The translations under genes and the position numbers were made by a program. Positions 34,643-43,827 of a stretch of 64,000 nt of DNA are shown piece after piece. The notes under the pieces were generated by a model. That model was not told where the DNA came from and did no database searches. It saw nothing but the letters and a program-made list of their open reading frames with translations. Positions within the stretch are counted from its first letter, which is position 1; each line of letters starts with the position of its first letter. The stretch lies in the NCBI RefSeq assembly GCF_003591005.1, contig NZ_QYYD01000014.1:1-64000 (forward strand). The letters are read 5' to 3'. The DNA comes from Rhodopseudomonas palustris. GTDB taxonomy: Bacteria; Pseudomonadota; Alphaproteobacteria; Rhizobiales; Xanthobacteraceae.

Positions 34643-36175
34643 TCACAACGGCATGTTGTCGTGCTTCTTGGCCGGGATTTCCATCTTCTTGTCGCGCAGC
34701 ATCGCGAGCGCGCGGGCGATGCGGCGGCGGGTGGCGTGGGGCATGATGACGTCGTCGATGTAGCCGCGTTCGGCGGCGACGAACGGCGACAGGAAGCGGT
34801 CCTCGTATTCCTTGGTACGGGCCGCGATCTTGTCGGGGTCGTTCATGTCCTGGCGGAAGATGATCTCGACCGCGCCCTTGGCGCCCATCACGGCGATCTG
34901 CGCGGTCGGCCAGGCGTAGTTGATGTCGGCGCCGATTTCCTTCGACGCCATCACGTCGAAGGCGCCGCCGTACGCCTTGCGGGTGATCAGCGTCACCAGC
35001 GGCACGGTGCATTGCGAGAACGCGAACAACAGCTTGGCGCCGTGCTTGATCAGCCCGCCATATTCCTGCGCGGTGCCCGGCAGGAAGCCCGGGACGTCGA
35101 CGAAGGTGACGATCGGGATGTTGAAGCTGTCGCAGAACCGCACGAACCGCGCCGCCTTGCGCGACGCGTCGCTGTCGAGCACGCCGGCCAGCACCATCGG
35201 CTGGTTGGCGACGAAGCCGACGGTGCGGCCGGCGATGCGGCCGAAGCCGGTGATGATGTTCTTGGCGAACGCCTCCGACATCTCGAAGAAATCGCCCTCG
35301 TCGACGACCTTGAGGATCAGCTCCTTCATGTCGTAGGGCTTGTTCGGATTGTCCGGGATCAGCGTGTCGAGCGAAAAGTCCTCGCGCTCGATGTCGTCGA
35401 AGCTCGGCCATTCCGGCACGCCTTCGGACGAATTGGCCGGCAGGAAGTCGACCAGCCGGCGCATCTGCAGCAGCGTCTCGACGTCGTTCTCGAAGGCGCC
35501 GTCGGCGATCGAGGATTTGGTGGCGTGCACCGAGGCGCCGCCGAGTTCTTCCGGCGTCACCACCTCGTTGGTCACCGTCTTGACCACGTCGGGGCCGGTG
35601 ACGAACATGTAGCTGGTGTTCTTCACCATGAAGATGAAGTCGGTCATCGCCGGCGCGTAGACGTCGCCGCCGGCGCAGGGGCCCATGATGACGCTGATCT
35701 GCGGGATCACGCCGGAGGCCTGGACCACGCGGCGGAAGACGTAGGAGTAACCCGCGAGGGCCGCGACGCCCTCCTGGATGCGCGCGCCGCCGGCGTCGTA
35801 CAGGCCGATGATCGGCGCGCGGGCCTTCAGCGCCATGTCCTGGATCTTGGTGATCTTCGCCGCGTGGGTCTCGGACAGCGAGCCGCCGAACACGGTGAAA
35901 TCCTTGGCGAACACGAACACCTTGCGGCCGTTGACCGTGCCCCAGCCGGTGACCACACCGTCTCCCGGAATTTTGGTCTTCTCCATCCCGAATTCGGTCG
36001 AGCGGTGCTGGACGAACATGTCCATCTCCTCGAACGAATGCTTGTCGAGCAGCAGCTCGATCCGCTCCCGCGCCGTCAGGCGGCCGCGCGAATGCTGCGC
36101 GTCGATGCGCTTCTCGCCGCCGCCGAGTTTGGCCGCTGCCCGGCGTTCGTCGAGTGCTTCTAGGATGTGTTTCAT
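34643..36175 (-). CDS. pccB: Propionyl-CoA carboxylase beta subunit (carboxyltransferase)
   Basis: A 510-residue carboxyltransferase. It transfers CO2 from biotin to propionyl-CoA, giving methylmalonyl-CoA. The N-terminal half shows [18 protein letters not shown] and [20 protein letters not shown], the second half [28 protein letters not shown]. The oxyanion loops [19 protein letters not shown] and [11 protein letters not shown] are typical of acyl-CoA carboxylases. Length and end ([22 protein letters not shown]) match PccB. The biotin carboxylase subunit gene is not in the window. Confidence 0.93.
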   Translation of the reverse strand: MKHILEALDERRAAAKLGGGEKRIDAQHSRGRLTARERIELLLDKHSFEEMDMFVQHRSTEFGMEKTKIPGDGVVTGWGTVNGRKVFVFAKDFTVFGGSLSETHAAKITKIQDMALKARAPIIGLYDAGGARIQEGVAALAGYSYVFRRVVQASGVIPQISVIMGPCAGGDVYAPAMTDFIFMVKNTSYMFVTGPDVVKTVTNEVVTPEELGGASVHATKSSIADGAFENDVETLLQMRRLVDFLPANSSEGVPEWPSFDDIEREDFSLDTLIPDNPNKPYDMKELILKVVDEGDFFEMSEAFAKNIITGFGRIAGRTVGFVANQPMVLAGVLDSDASRKAARFVRFCDSFNIPIVTFVDVPGFLPGTAQEYGGLIKHGAKLLFAFSQCTVPLVTLITRKAYGGAFDVMASKEIGADINYAWPTAQIAVMGAKGAVEIIFRQDMNDPDKIAARTKEYEDRFLSPFVAAERGYIDDVIMPHATRRRIARALAMLRDKKMEIPAKKHDNMPL

Positions 36176-36462
36176 GGGATTTCAGCCGCGCTTCTTGATG
36201 TCGTTGGTCTGCCGCAAGGCGTTACCGGACTTGTGCCCCCGGATCGCCCCGATAATCAAGGCCTTCTAGCACGGTTTCGGGGCGACGAAACCGCCTTGGC
36301 GCGGCAACGGAATAGCCCTTTCGGAGCGTTTCGCCGCCGCCGCAACCGGTTTGCAGATGCGCGGGCCGCCTGCGCCGCCAAAACTGCATCGGAAGAATGC
36401 GAAAGCGCGATGGCGCGGCGCAGCAAACCGACCTATACCGCGAGCCCTTTGAGGAGGCCGCG

Positions 36463-36891
36463 ATGACCGAGCGCACCATCGACCCGAACAATCCCGGCGC
36501 AGCGACGGGCGGCATGACGTCACTGCTGCGCGGCGAAGGCGCAGCGCTGTTCTTCGGCACCACGCTGTTCTACATCATCTCCGACTCGCCGTGGGAGCTG
36601 TATGCGCTGCTGTTCTTTGCGCCCGATCTCGGCTTTCTCGGCTACCTGGCTGGGCCGCGCGCCGGCTCGCTGATCTACAATGCGCTGCACACCACGATCG
36701 CGCCGCTGCTGCTGGCGATGGCCGGCATCGTGATTTTGTGGCCGCTGGCCGGCACGATCGCGCTGATCTGGCTCGCCCATATCGGCTTCGACCGCATGCT
36801 CGGCTACGGGCTGAAATACGGCACCAGCTTCCACGACACCCATCTCGGCCGCATCGGCCGGCGCAAGGCGGCCGCCGCGCCGACGACCTGA
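36463..36891 (+). CDS. DUF4260 membrane protein
   Basis: A 142-residue protein. The ATG at 36463 has GAGGAGG upstream. Four hydrophobic stretches and the pattern ALLFFAPDLGFLGYLAGPRAGSLIYNALHT followed by HIGFDRMLGYGLKYGTSFHDTHLGRIGR are diagnostic of DUF4260. It is an inner-membrane protein with no known function. Confidence 0.85.
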   Translation: MTERTIDPNNPGAATGGMTSLLRGEGAALFFGTTLFYIISDSPWELYALLFFAPDLGFLGYLAGPRAGSLIYNALHTTIAPLLLAMAGIVILWPLAGTIALIWLAHIGFDRMLGYGLKYGTSFHDTHLGRIGRRKAAAAPTT

Positions 36892-36895
36892 GCGA

Positions 36896-37711
36896 TCAGA
36901 TCGCCCCGATATCGCCGAGCAGTTGCTGCGCCAGCGTCATGCGGCTGGCGACATGACGTGGCTCGCGCGTGTCGAGATTCAGCGCGAACACCGTCTGCTG
37001 ATCGCCCTTTTCGGCCCAGCCGACCAGCCAGCCGAGCGACGGCTGTCCACGCTCGGCGCCGAGCAACCCGGACTTGGCGCGGATCGTCGCGTCGCCCACT
37101 TTGGTCACCGGCAGGATGTCGACGACCAGATCCTGGCTGCGTTTCGAAATCGGCAGCACGCGACGGCGCAGCCGGTCGAGGAAGTCGATCTGCTGAATGC
37201 AGTCGATCCGCAGATCGCCGGTCAGCCAGAACTGATCGATGCCACCGCCGATGTTGCGATTGCCGTAGTCGAACAGATCGACGTATTTCTGCATCCGCTC
37301 GGCGCCGATCCGCCGCGCGATCTCCTGATACACCGGCACCGCCGATGCGGCGATCGCGCTGCGCAGCGTGTGATCGCGATTCCATCCTTCAATGCTGCGG
37401 GTGACGCCGTCCCACTTGAACACGTCCTTGTCGGGATCGGCGACGACGCCGGTCTCGAGCGCGATCAGCGAGTTCGGCACCTTGAAGGTCGAGGCCGGCA
37501 GAAACGCTTCACCCGAGCGCTGCGCGTCGCTGGCGATGATCAAGTAATCGTTGGTCTTGTAGCCGACGAACGTACCTTCCGTGCCTTCGTCCGCGAACCG
37601 CTTGGCCAGGCTGGCCCGGATTTCGCTGCGCGGCGGCGCCACTTCGGCGAAGGCTCGCGGCGGGATCAGCGTTGCGGCGCAGAGGCCGAGGGTGGTGCGG
37701 CGGGTCAGCAA
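36896..37711 (-). CDS. Class D (OXA-type) beta-lactamase
   Basis: A 271-residue serine beta-lactamase. The active-site S-T-F-K in PASTFKVPN, the S-A-V motif, the Y-G-N motif in FDYGNRNIGGG, and K-S-G in RAKSGLLG are all in place. A signal peptide with TRRTTLGLCAATL suggests periplasmic export. The TTG at 37711 has GAGG nearby and gives the usual length; an ATG at 37759 would add 16 residues. Being in a chromosomal setting with no mobile element, it is probably intrinsic. Whether it gives resistance cannot be seen. Confidence 0.9.
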   Translation of the reverse strand: MLTRRTTLGLCAATLIPPRAFAEVAPPRSEIRASLAKRFADEGTEGTFVGYKTNDYLIIASDAQRSGEAFLPASTFKVPNSLIALETGVVADPDKDVFKWDGVTRSIEGWNRDHTLRSAIAASAVPVYQEIARRIGAERMQKYVDLFDYGNRNIGGGIDQFWLTGDLRIDCIQQIDFLDRLRRRVLPISKRSQDLVVDILPVTKVGDATIRAKSGLLGAERGQPSLGWLVGWAEKGDQQTVFALNLDTREPRHVASRMTLAQQLLGDIGAI

Positions 37712-37795
37712 GACGATATCCTCAAGATCAGCAAAGCGAGGAAGATGCGCGCAGCTCATGGTGAAACGATGGCGAGACGAAGTACAAAGGTCTCT

Positions 37796-37872
37796 CGTCA
37801 TTGCGAGCGCAGCGAAGCAATCCGGAAGCGCAGTGCACCGGAGTGGATTGCTTCGCTCCGCTCGCAATGACG
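37796..37872. repeat. Intergenic palindrome, family A copy 5
   Basis: CGTCATTGCGAGCGCAGCGA on the left mirrors TTCGCTCCGCTCGCAATGACG on the right; inner arms are AAGCAATCCGG and GTGGATTGCTT. Confidence 0.8.
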
Positions 37873-37877
37873 AAAAG

Positions 37878-38147
37878 TTATCTCGGCGCCCTGCCCGACA
37901 GCTTCAGCACGAACACCAGTACTTCGGCGACGGCCTTGTACAGCTCCTCCGGAATCTCGTCGCCGAGCTCGACGTGCGACAGTGCGCCGGCCAGCACCTC
38001 GTTTTCCTCGATCGGAACGTTGTTGGCCTTGGCGACCTCGATGATCTTGGCGCCGATCGAGCCCTTGCCCTTGGCGACCACACGCGGCGCGCCGGACCGA
38101 TCGTAGTGGAGCGCGACCGCGACCGGGTTTTTGACGTCGATCGTCAT
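37878..38147 (-). CDS. FhlB/EscU-like export switch domain protein
   Basis: An 89-residue protein matching the cytoplasmic C-terminal domain of FlhB/YscU export switches, without the membrane part. N-P-V-A-V-A-L-H-Y is visible near the N-terminus, but the autocleavage site NPTH is absent, since the chain begins past it, at KNPVAVALHY. FhlB-like paralogues of this size can partly replace the FlhB C-terminal domain. It overlaps the FliK-like gene by 4 bp (ATGA). Confidence 0.85.
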   Translation of the reverse strand: MTIDVKNPVAVALHYDRSGAPRVVAKGKGSIGAKIIEVAKANNVPIEENEVLAGALSHVELGDEIPEELYKAVAEVLVFVLKLSGRAPR

Positions 38148-39886
38148 AGCGCGCGATCCAAAAAATGCCCGGCGCCGGCCGGGGGCGGCGCGTTCGGTGA
38201 TCCTTCGCGAATGATGATGTCGCCGGGAATGAGATCGGCGCGGCTGAGCGCGGTGGTGAGCTGGACCGCGCCGGCGCGGAGCTGCGCCGCGGTGGACGGC
38301 CGCTCCGCCCACATCTTCACCGACGTCTTCTCCCCCTGCAATGAGATCAGTGCGTGCACCGGGCCGGCCGGTTCAACGTCGAGTGAAAACCGCGCACGCC
38401 ACACCCGGCTCGCCGATGCCGCGGACTGCGCCTCCTCGCCGTCGCGCGAGATTTCGAACTGCGCCACCGCCGTGCCTTGCGGCGTAGTGAACGGGATCTC
38501 GAAGCTCCAGCGCGGCTGCAGCGCATCGGATCGCGCGGCGCCGTCGCTGCGATCGGGCAGCGAGGCGACCTGCAGCAGCGTCTGCCGCGCCAGCGAGCCC
38601 TCCGTCTCGGCCAACACCCGGCGCAGTGCGGTGTCGAGCGGAGTATGCGGATCGAGGCTCGCCGGCATCACCGGCTGAGCCGCGGGCAACGCACCGGCGA
38701 TCGGCGGCGGCGGCGTGTTGGTGCGCGCCACCGCGTCGTCGTCGACCCTGCCGATCCGGGCGCCGCTGGTCGCGTTCAGCAGTGACAGCAGCAACGGGTT
38801 GGCGGCGAAGCCGGTCCTCGCCAGCATCGCCGCCGTCTGCGGACTGTTCTGTACCGCGACAAGCAGCGCGCTCGGCGTCTCGGCGGTGCCGGCGGTTGCC
38901 GCTTTCGTCGTGGTCGGCGGTGCGCTGACATCGCTGAGCTGATCAATGACGCTGCGTAGCATCGTCTGCTCGGCCGTCTCGGTCGCGGATGGCGCGGTCG
39001 TCATCGTCATCGCCGCCAGCGTCGGCGCAGTGGTCGCGCGGTCGGCGGCAATGAACGGCGCGGCGGGTCGTGCCGTCGTGTCGGCGTCGGCAGCGAGCAA
39101 ATCGTTCTGCGCGGCGAGCAGCGTGGTCTGCGCCAGCAGCTGGCCGTTCTGCAGCAGCGGCGTCGGCATCGGCGTCGTGGCGACATTCGCCGCCGCCGTG
39201 CCGCCGAGCGCGCTGCCGAGGACCTGGCGCAGCACGATCAGCGCCGCCTTCATATCCATGCCGGCCGTCGCCGGCTGTGCGCTCGCCAGCGACGCTTCGA
39301 GGAAAATGCCCGAGCTCTGCACCGCGCGCTGGATGTCGGCGCCGGTCAGCGCCGGTGTCAGCGCGGTGCGCAGCGACTGCAGCTGCGCCACCGCCTGACG
39401 CACCGCTTGCGGCAAGCTTGCGACGTCGGCGATGGCGTCCAGATTGGCGAACAGCGACGACAGCCCGGTCTGCTGCGTCGCCGCGGTCTGCGCTGCGTTG
39501 CTGACGACTGCAACCTGCAGCGGCGTCAGGCCGCTGCTGGTCGGCACGACGCTCGGCGCGGCCTGTGGCGCCAGCGTGACCGTTTCCAGCGCAGCGCTCG
39601 TCGCGACAAGATTGGCCGGCGCGTTGGTCGTCACCGGCTGATTGACGATCGCAAGGCGGACGCCCTGATCGGTTTGTGAGACAGCGACCTGCAGCGTCTG
39701 GCCGGCTTGCAGCGGCACCTGCGTGGTTGCCTCGACGGTCTGGCCGCCGATCGCGATGCGGACCTGATTGCCGTCGAGCACCGCCAGCACTTTGGCCTGA
39801 ACCACCGCGCCGGGCTGCAACGTGACGTCGGCCGTCATGCCCTGCAGAGCGACGAGGGGCAGGTTCGGATTGACGGAGATCGCCAT
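38144..39886 (-). CDS. FliK-like hook-length control protein
   Basis: A 580-residue protein from the ATG at 39886, with AAGGGG upstream. The middle is Ala/Thr/Val-rich low complexity (about 100-420), and the C-terminal 120 residues (LQPRWSFEIPFTTPQGTAVAQFEISRD, VHALISLQGEKTSVKMWAERP) form the FliK-type C-terminal domain. The N-terminal QKAKV-like barrel part VVQAKVLAVLDGNQVRI is typical of FliK-like proteins. FliK sets hook length by talking to FlhB; pairing with the FhlB-like gene fits. No other flagellar gene is nearby. Confidence 0.82.
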   Translation of the reverse strand: MAISVNPNLPLVALQGMTADVTLQPGAVVQAKVLAVLDGNQVRIAIGGQTVEATTQVPLQAGQTLQVAVSQTDQGVRLAIVNQPVTTNAPANLVATSAALETVTLAPQAAPSVVPTSSGLTPLQVAVVSNAAQTAATQQTGLSSLFANLDAIADVASLPQAVRQAVAQLQSLRTALTPALTGADIQRAVQSSGIFLEASLASAQPATAGMDMKAALIVLRQVLGSALGGTAAANVATTPMPTPLLQNGQLLAQTTLLAAQNDLLAADADTTARPAAPFIAADRATTAPTLAAMTMTTAPSATETAEQTMLRSVIDQLSDVSAPPTTTKAATAGTAETPSALLVAVQNSPQTAAMLARTGFAANPLLLSLLNATSGARIGRVDDDAVARTNTPPPPIAGALPAAQPVMPASLDPHTPLDTALRRVLAETEGSLARQTLLQVASLPDRSDGAARSDALQPRWSFEIPFTTPQGTAVAQFEISRDGEEAQSAASASRVWRARFSLDVEPAGPVHALISLQGEKTSVKMWAERPSTAAQLRAGAVQLTTALSRADLIPGDIIIREGSPNAPPPAGAGHFLDRAL

Positions 39887-39946
39887 GAGCACCCCTTCGC
39901 CGCGCGACAATCCGACCGAGGCTACCTGATCGCCGTAAACCCCTCG

Positions 39947-40726
39947 TTAACTTCCGCGCAATGCCGCGAGCACCTGGGCAGCGGCCTTGAACTCGATCGA
40001 TCGTGCGGCGCGGCGTGCGGCGGCTTCGTCATCGAGGCCCCACTGCTCGATGTTCCAGTCCTCGTCGACATGCGCGGCGGCCCAGACCTGATCGGCGTCG
40101 CGCTCGCCCTTCGCCAAGGCCAGCGCCAGCAGTGCCGAGCCGGTGATGGTCGTCACCACGTGAAAGGCGCCGATCGACCAGGCGTCCTGCGGCATCGCCG
40201 CGCGTGCCGCAGCGATCGCCGGCTCCGGCTGCGCGACGTGCATGATGCCTTCGGCGAGGATGAAGTGCGCGTTGAGCTCGCTCGCCGCCCAATACAACAC
40301 CGGATCCCAGTGCTGCGCCTCCATCGCGACCAGACCTTCGGGATGGCCGGCGCGATAGAACAGCAGATCCGAGCCGAAGTAATTGGCGACGTCGGAAGCG
40401 ACCTCGTCGATGCGGCCGACCACGCCGTCGAGCACGCTGTGCGCGAGCCGCGTCATCGGCATCGTCATCGGATCGATGTGCTCACCCTGCGCCTGCCATT
40501 CGGCTGCGATGACGTCGGCGATTTCGCGTGTCGGCGCCGCCAGCGCGTTGCGCGATGGCGTCTTCACCGGGCGGCCGTCGAGCGTGATCGCGAAGCCGTC
40601 CGGCGTCTCTGCTACTTCGGCGCTTGTGTAGAACTTCTTCGGCAGCGCCGTGCGCGAGGTGCGCCGCACCGCCTCTTCCGGCTCGAGTTGTGACTTGCCG
40701 GCGACGTCGTCGATGAGGTCACGCAT
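39947..40726 (-). CDS. ATP12 family chaperone for F1-ATPase assembly
   Basis: A 259-residue protein. LPKKFYTSAEVAETPDGFAITLDGRPVKTPSRNAL and VADVIAAEWQAQGEHIDPMTMPMTRLA match ATP12 proteins, which bind the alpha subunit during F1 assembly. Such proteins are found in alphaproteobacteria and mitochondria. It lies just downstream of the RluA-type synthase run on the minus strand, a common order in this family. Confidence 0.9.
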   Translation of the reverse strand: MRDLIDDVAGKSQLEPEEAVRRTSRTALPKKFYTSAEVAETPDGFAITLDGRPVKTPSRNALAAPTREIADVIAAEWQAQGEHIDPMTMPMTRLAHSVLDGVVGRIDEVASDVANYFGSDLLFYRAGHPEGLVAMEAQHWDPVLYWAASELNAHFILAEGIMHVAQPEPAIAAARAAMPQDAWSIGAFHVVTTITGSALLALALAKGERDADQVWAAAHVDEDWNIEQWGLDDEAAARRAARSIEFKAAAQVLAALRGS

Positions 40727-40750
40727 CGGCTAGTATCCTTGCTGAGCGCC

Positions 40751-41062
40751 CTACTGATTGGCGCAGGCGCGCGAATAGGCGGCGCGGTCGTTGGGGGAGA
40801 GCTGCGCGGCATTGCCGTCGCTGAGGCAATCCACGACGCGGTCGCCGAACGAGCGGCGGCTGCGGGTCGGCAGCTGGGCCCGGGGGGTGGGCTGCGGCGC
40901 GTCGAGCTGCGGCACCGCCGGTACCACCACGGGGGGTGGCGGCGGCGGCGGAGGTGGCGGCGGCAGCGTGGTCGGCAGCGGCCCCGGCGACAGCTGCGCC
41001 AGCGCGGCGCCGGGGGCGGCGATCAGCGCAAACACAAGAAGAACTGAAGCGATCCTTTTCAT
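40751..41062 (-). CDS. Secreted protein with polyproline run
   Basis: A 103-residue protein. The ATG at 41062 begins a signal peptide MKRIASVLLVFALIAAPGAALA; a second ATG lies three codons up. A run of eleven prolines follows residue 34. The C-terminal part has two cysteines (VVDCLSDG, SRACANQ) and no known motif. GC-rich Pro codon repeats may vary in number between strains. Cellular role unknown. Confidence 0.7.
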   Translation of the reverse strand: MKRIASVLLVFALIAAPGAALAQLSPGPLPTTLPPPPPPPPPPPVVVPAVPQLDAPQPTPRAQLPTRSRRSFGDRVVDCLSDGNAAQLSPNDRAAYSRACANQ

Positions 41063-41118
41063 GGCGTGCATGTCGTGATCGCCCGCCGCTCGCGCAAGCC
41101 ATACTGGCGCGCGTCGGC

Positions 41119-42411
41119 TCATTCCTCCGGCGCATGCTCGATCGGATCGAAGCGGTCGTGCTCCAGCCCGAGCAGGTTCCAGCTTTGCAGCATGTGCGCC
41201 GGCAGTGGCGCCGAGACGTCGATGACGCCGCCGCGCGGATGCGGGATGACGATGCGGCGCGCCAGGAGGTGCAGCCGGTTCTGCAGCCCGCCGGGCAACT
41301 GCCAGTTCTCGATGTTGAAATATTTCGGATCGCCGACGATGGCGTGGCCGATATGCGCCATGTGGGCGCGCAGCTGATGGGTGCGGCCGGTCACCGGCTT
41401 CAGCGACACCCAGGCCAGCTTCTGGCCGGAGGTCTCGACCACCGCGTAGTACGTGACAGCGTGGCTGGCGCCGTCGTCGCCGTGCTTGGCGACGCGCATG
41501 ATCGAATCCTCTTCGCTCTCGTCCTTGGCGAGATACGTCGAGATCCGCCCCTGCTTCGGCTTCGGCACGCCGGCGACCAGCGCCCAGTAGATCTTGCGCG
41601 CCGAGCGGTGGCGGAACGAGCCGGTCAGCGCGGTGGCGGCGAAGCGGGTCTTGGCGACGAGCAGACAGCCGGCGGTCTCCTTGTCGATGCGATGCACCAG
41701 GCGCGGCTTCTGGCCCTTGGCGTCGCGCATCACCTCAAGCATCTGGTCGATGTGCTTGGTGGTGCCGCTGCCGCCCTGCACCGCGAGGCCGGCCGGCTTG
41801 TTCAGCACCAGCACATCGGCGTCCTCGAACAGCGTCATCTCCTTGAGCGCCACCAGCGTCTTCTGTTCGGCTTCGGACAGATGGCCGGGCAGCTTCGGCG
41901 TGTCGAGCTTGAGCGGCGGAATTCGGACGCTCTGGCCCTCCTCGAGCCGATCCTTCGAGTCGGCGCGCTTGCCGTTCACCCGCAGCTCGCCTTTACGGAC
42001 GATGCGCTGGATGTGGGAGAACGACAGCCCGGGAAACCGCGCCTCGAGGAAGCGATCGACCCGCATGCCGTTCTCGTCGGCGGTTACGGTGACGGTCTCG
42101 ACCTTGGTCGGCAGCGGCGCGTCAGGCTTGGCGGCTTCGGGCGCCGGCACAGGTTCGGGCCGCGGACGCGGCGCCGCGCTGGACCGTCCGGCAAAGCGCT
42201 CGGGGCTCGGCCGCTCGGCGGCAGGCCGTTCAGATCGCTTGCGCACCGGCCGCGCCGACAGCGGACGGCCATCCTCGCCGCGATTGCCGCGCACCGGCCC
42301 GGCCTTGGCCGCACCCGCCTTCGCCGGCCGGCCGGCCGCTTTGGCGCCGCCTTTGGGGCGATCGCCGCTAGCGCCACGTTTGGCGAGGGGTTTCTTGGTA
42401 CGACGGCTCAT
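41119..42411 (-). CDS. RluA-family 23S rRNA pseudouridine synthase
   Basis: A 430-residue enzyme. Residues 1-95 are a Lys/Arg/Pro/Ala-rich extension. The S4 RNA-binding domain follows at about 112-165 (RFLEARFPGLSFSHIQRIVRKGELRVNG). The catalytic domain has the motif VHRIDKETAGCLLVAKT with its essential Asp, and KPVTGRTHQLRAHMAHIGHAIVGDPKY. It changes uridines to pseudouridine in 23S rRNA; RluC versus RluD type cannot be fixed from sequence alone. Confidence 0.9.
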   Translation of the reverse strand: MSRRTKKPLAKRGASGDRPKGGAKAAGRPAKAGAAKAGPVRGNRGEDGRPLSARPVRKRSERPAAERPSPERFAGRSSAAPRPRPEPVPAPEAAKPDAPLPTKVETVTVTADENGMRVDRFLEARFPGLSFSHIQRIVRKGELRVNGKRADSKDRLEEGQSVRIPPLKLDTPKLPGHLSEAEQKTLVALKEMTLFEDADVLVLNKPAGLAVQGGSGTTKHIDQMLEVMRDAKGQKPRLVHRIDKETAGCLLVAKTRFAATALTGSFRHRSARKIYWALVAGVPKPKQGRISTYLAKDESEEDSIMRVAKHGDDGASHAVTYYAVVETSGQKLAWVSLKPVTGRTHQLRAHMAHIGHAIVGDPKYFNIENWQLPGGLQNRLHLLARRIVIPHPRGGVIDVSAPLPAHMLQSWNLLGLEHDRFDPIEHAPEE

Positions 42412-42490
42412 CGATCAGGCGCTCCGGAGGTTGAGGCCGTGCCTAGCGCAAAAGCACCGTCCGGTCACGGCGGAATCTGAGTGGTCGGCC

Positions 42491-42572
42491 TGTAGCCTGG
42501 ATGCAGCGAAGCGAAATCCAGGAGCACCGCACGCGGCCGTTGCCCGGATGAGCGCAGCGACATCCGGGACCG
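42491..42572. repeat. Intergenic repeat, family D copy 2
   Basis: TGTAGCCTGGATGCAGCGAA and GAAATCCAGG pair, then CCCGGATGAGCGCAGCGACA with CATCCGGG. It resembles the family D element near 34465. Confidence 0.6.
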
Positions 42573-42627
42573 CCCCTGCTGCGCGGCTCGGAGCGCGCGC
42601 CCCGGCGCGGCCAAGCCGCCGCCGAAC

Positions 42628-42677
42628 TGTAGCGCGCAAATTCGAATGTCTTGGTGCGCAAGTTCGGATGTCAGTGG
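42628..42677. repeat. Two 22-bp iterations next to TGT: candidate Mu-like phage end
   Basis: GCGCAAATTCGAATGTC at 42634-42650 is repeated as GCGCAAGTTCGGATGTC at 42656-42672, 15 of 17 bases the same, with a period of 22 bp. A TGTAGC lies just before the first copy at 42628. Mu-like phages end in 5'-TG and carry 22-bp transposase sites in series. It lies 50-100 bp past the last phage gene. A direct link to a transposase is inference. Confidence 0.4.
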
Positions 42678-42724
42678 GGTCTGAGGTCGAGTTTGGGGCC
42701 TTTCAGGCGGGGTTGAAGCGCGGT

Positions 42725-43825
42725 TCACGGCAGCTGGGCGCCCCAGAAATAGTTTTCGTCGGCCAGCACGCGGCCGGTGTTGCCGGTGAACAGGATCTTG
42801 CCGCGCACCGTGTCGCCGGCCGCCAGCTTCAGGCAGGCGGTGGTGGCGCAGGAGGTCTTGCCGCTGGTGATGGCGGCGTCGCCGGTCGAGGTGACGGTGT
42901 CGGGGGTCGGCGCCGCGTTGTTCACCGACAGGCCGATCTGCATCTTGGTAGGGATGCTGCCGGGTGTCTCGAAGGTAGCGCCGAGGCCGAACATGAAATA
43001 GCCGGCGATCGGCGCGGTGAAGATGCCGACATTGCCGACCGAGGCGAACGCCGCCTTGTCGTTGTGTCGGGTGTTGTTGGCGTACAGCTCCTGCCAGGCG
43101 CCGGCGGCGTAGTTCTGGCCGAAATTGCACCACGCCGAGAATTTGGCGTGCGCTTCGCAAGTGACCCTGCCGGTCGACCTGTCGACCGTGAGCGCGGTGC
43201 GGAATGTCGAGCCGTCGGGCGACACCTTGACGGTGAAGTTGTCGTCGCCGAGCAAGCCGAACAGCGCCCGGGTGCTGTAGCCGTCCTGGAATACAAAGCA
43301 CGCATCGCGGGCCGCCGCGCTCTTGTTGAGCGTCAGGCGAAGATGCCCGGTGCCCGGCGTGACGTCGTCGTGGGTGAACAACGCGGCGTCGGACTTCAAG
43401 GTCAGGCGATTGGTCGTGTCCGCGGCGGCGTTGATGCCGAGCTTCTTCACCGTCCCGGCCGCCAGCATCGTCAGAAAACCGCTCGATGCACTGAGATCGA
43501 TCCAGCCCGCAGCGGTCTTGACCGTGAACGCGCCGGAAGCTTCGTCGAAGCACAGCCAGCCGTTCTGCGGCACGATCTTGCTCCAGGCACCGTCGGTGAA
43601 CAGCGCGATGTTCAGATCCCAGCCGGCCCAAGCGCCCGTCGCACCGGACGCGACCTTGTAGCGGTCGCCTTCGGCCGGCGACGCCGGCGGCGCGGCGTGG
43701 ATCGAGTCCTTCACCGACAGCTGGACAACCGAGTCGAGCACGATGATGGCCTGGTTGTGAGTCACGTGCTTCTGCGCCTGGCTGGCCGCGATCAACGGCA
43801 TGCCGAGATGAGGCGAACTGGTCAT
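42725..43825 (-). CDS. DUF2793 phage tail/fibre-region protein
   Basis: A 366-residue protein. The start ATG has AGGAG at nine bases and lies 2 bp after the hub gene stop. The N-terminal 150 residues show the DUF2793 pattern MPLIAASQAQKHVTHNQAI, SPAEGDRYKVASGATGAWAG and GAWSKIVPQNGWLCFDEASG. The C-terminal part (about 220-366) resembles a C1q-like or trimeric receptor-binding end, with GYFMFGLGATFETPG. It is the last gene in the tail run and a candidate host-binding protein. Confidence 0.85.
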   Translation of the reverse strand: MTSSPHLGMPLIAASQAQKHVTHNQAIIVLDSVVQLSVKDSIHAAPPASPAEGDRYKVASGATGAWAGWDLNIALFTDGAWSKIVPQNGWLCFDEASGAFTVKTAAGWIDLSASSGFLTMLAAGTVKKLGINAAADTTNRLTLKSDAALFTHDDVTPGTGHLRLTLNKSAAARDACFVFQDGYSTRALFGLLGDDNFTVKVSPDGSTFRTALTVDRSTGRVTCEAHAKFSAWCNFGQNYAAGAWQELYANNTRHNDKAAFASVGNVGIFTAPIAGYFMFGLGATFETPGSIPTKMQIGLSVNNAAPTPDTVTSTGDAAITSGKTSCATTACLKLAAGDTVRGKILFTGNTGRVLADENYFWGAQLP

Positions 43826-43827
43826 CG

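Larger units (their letters stand above)
42412..42724. other. Gene-free junction between chromosome and phage block
   Basis: This 313-bp stretch holds a family D repeat at 42491-42572 and the iterated motif at 42628-42672, the likely phage end. No gene was seen. Confidence 0.55.
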
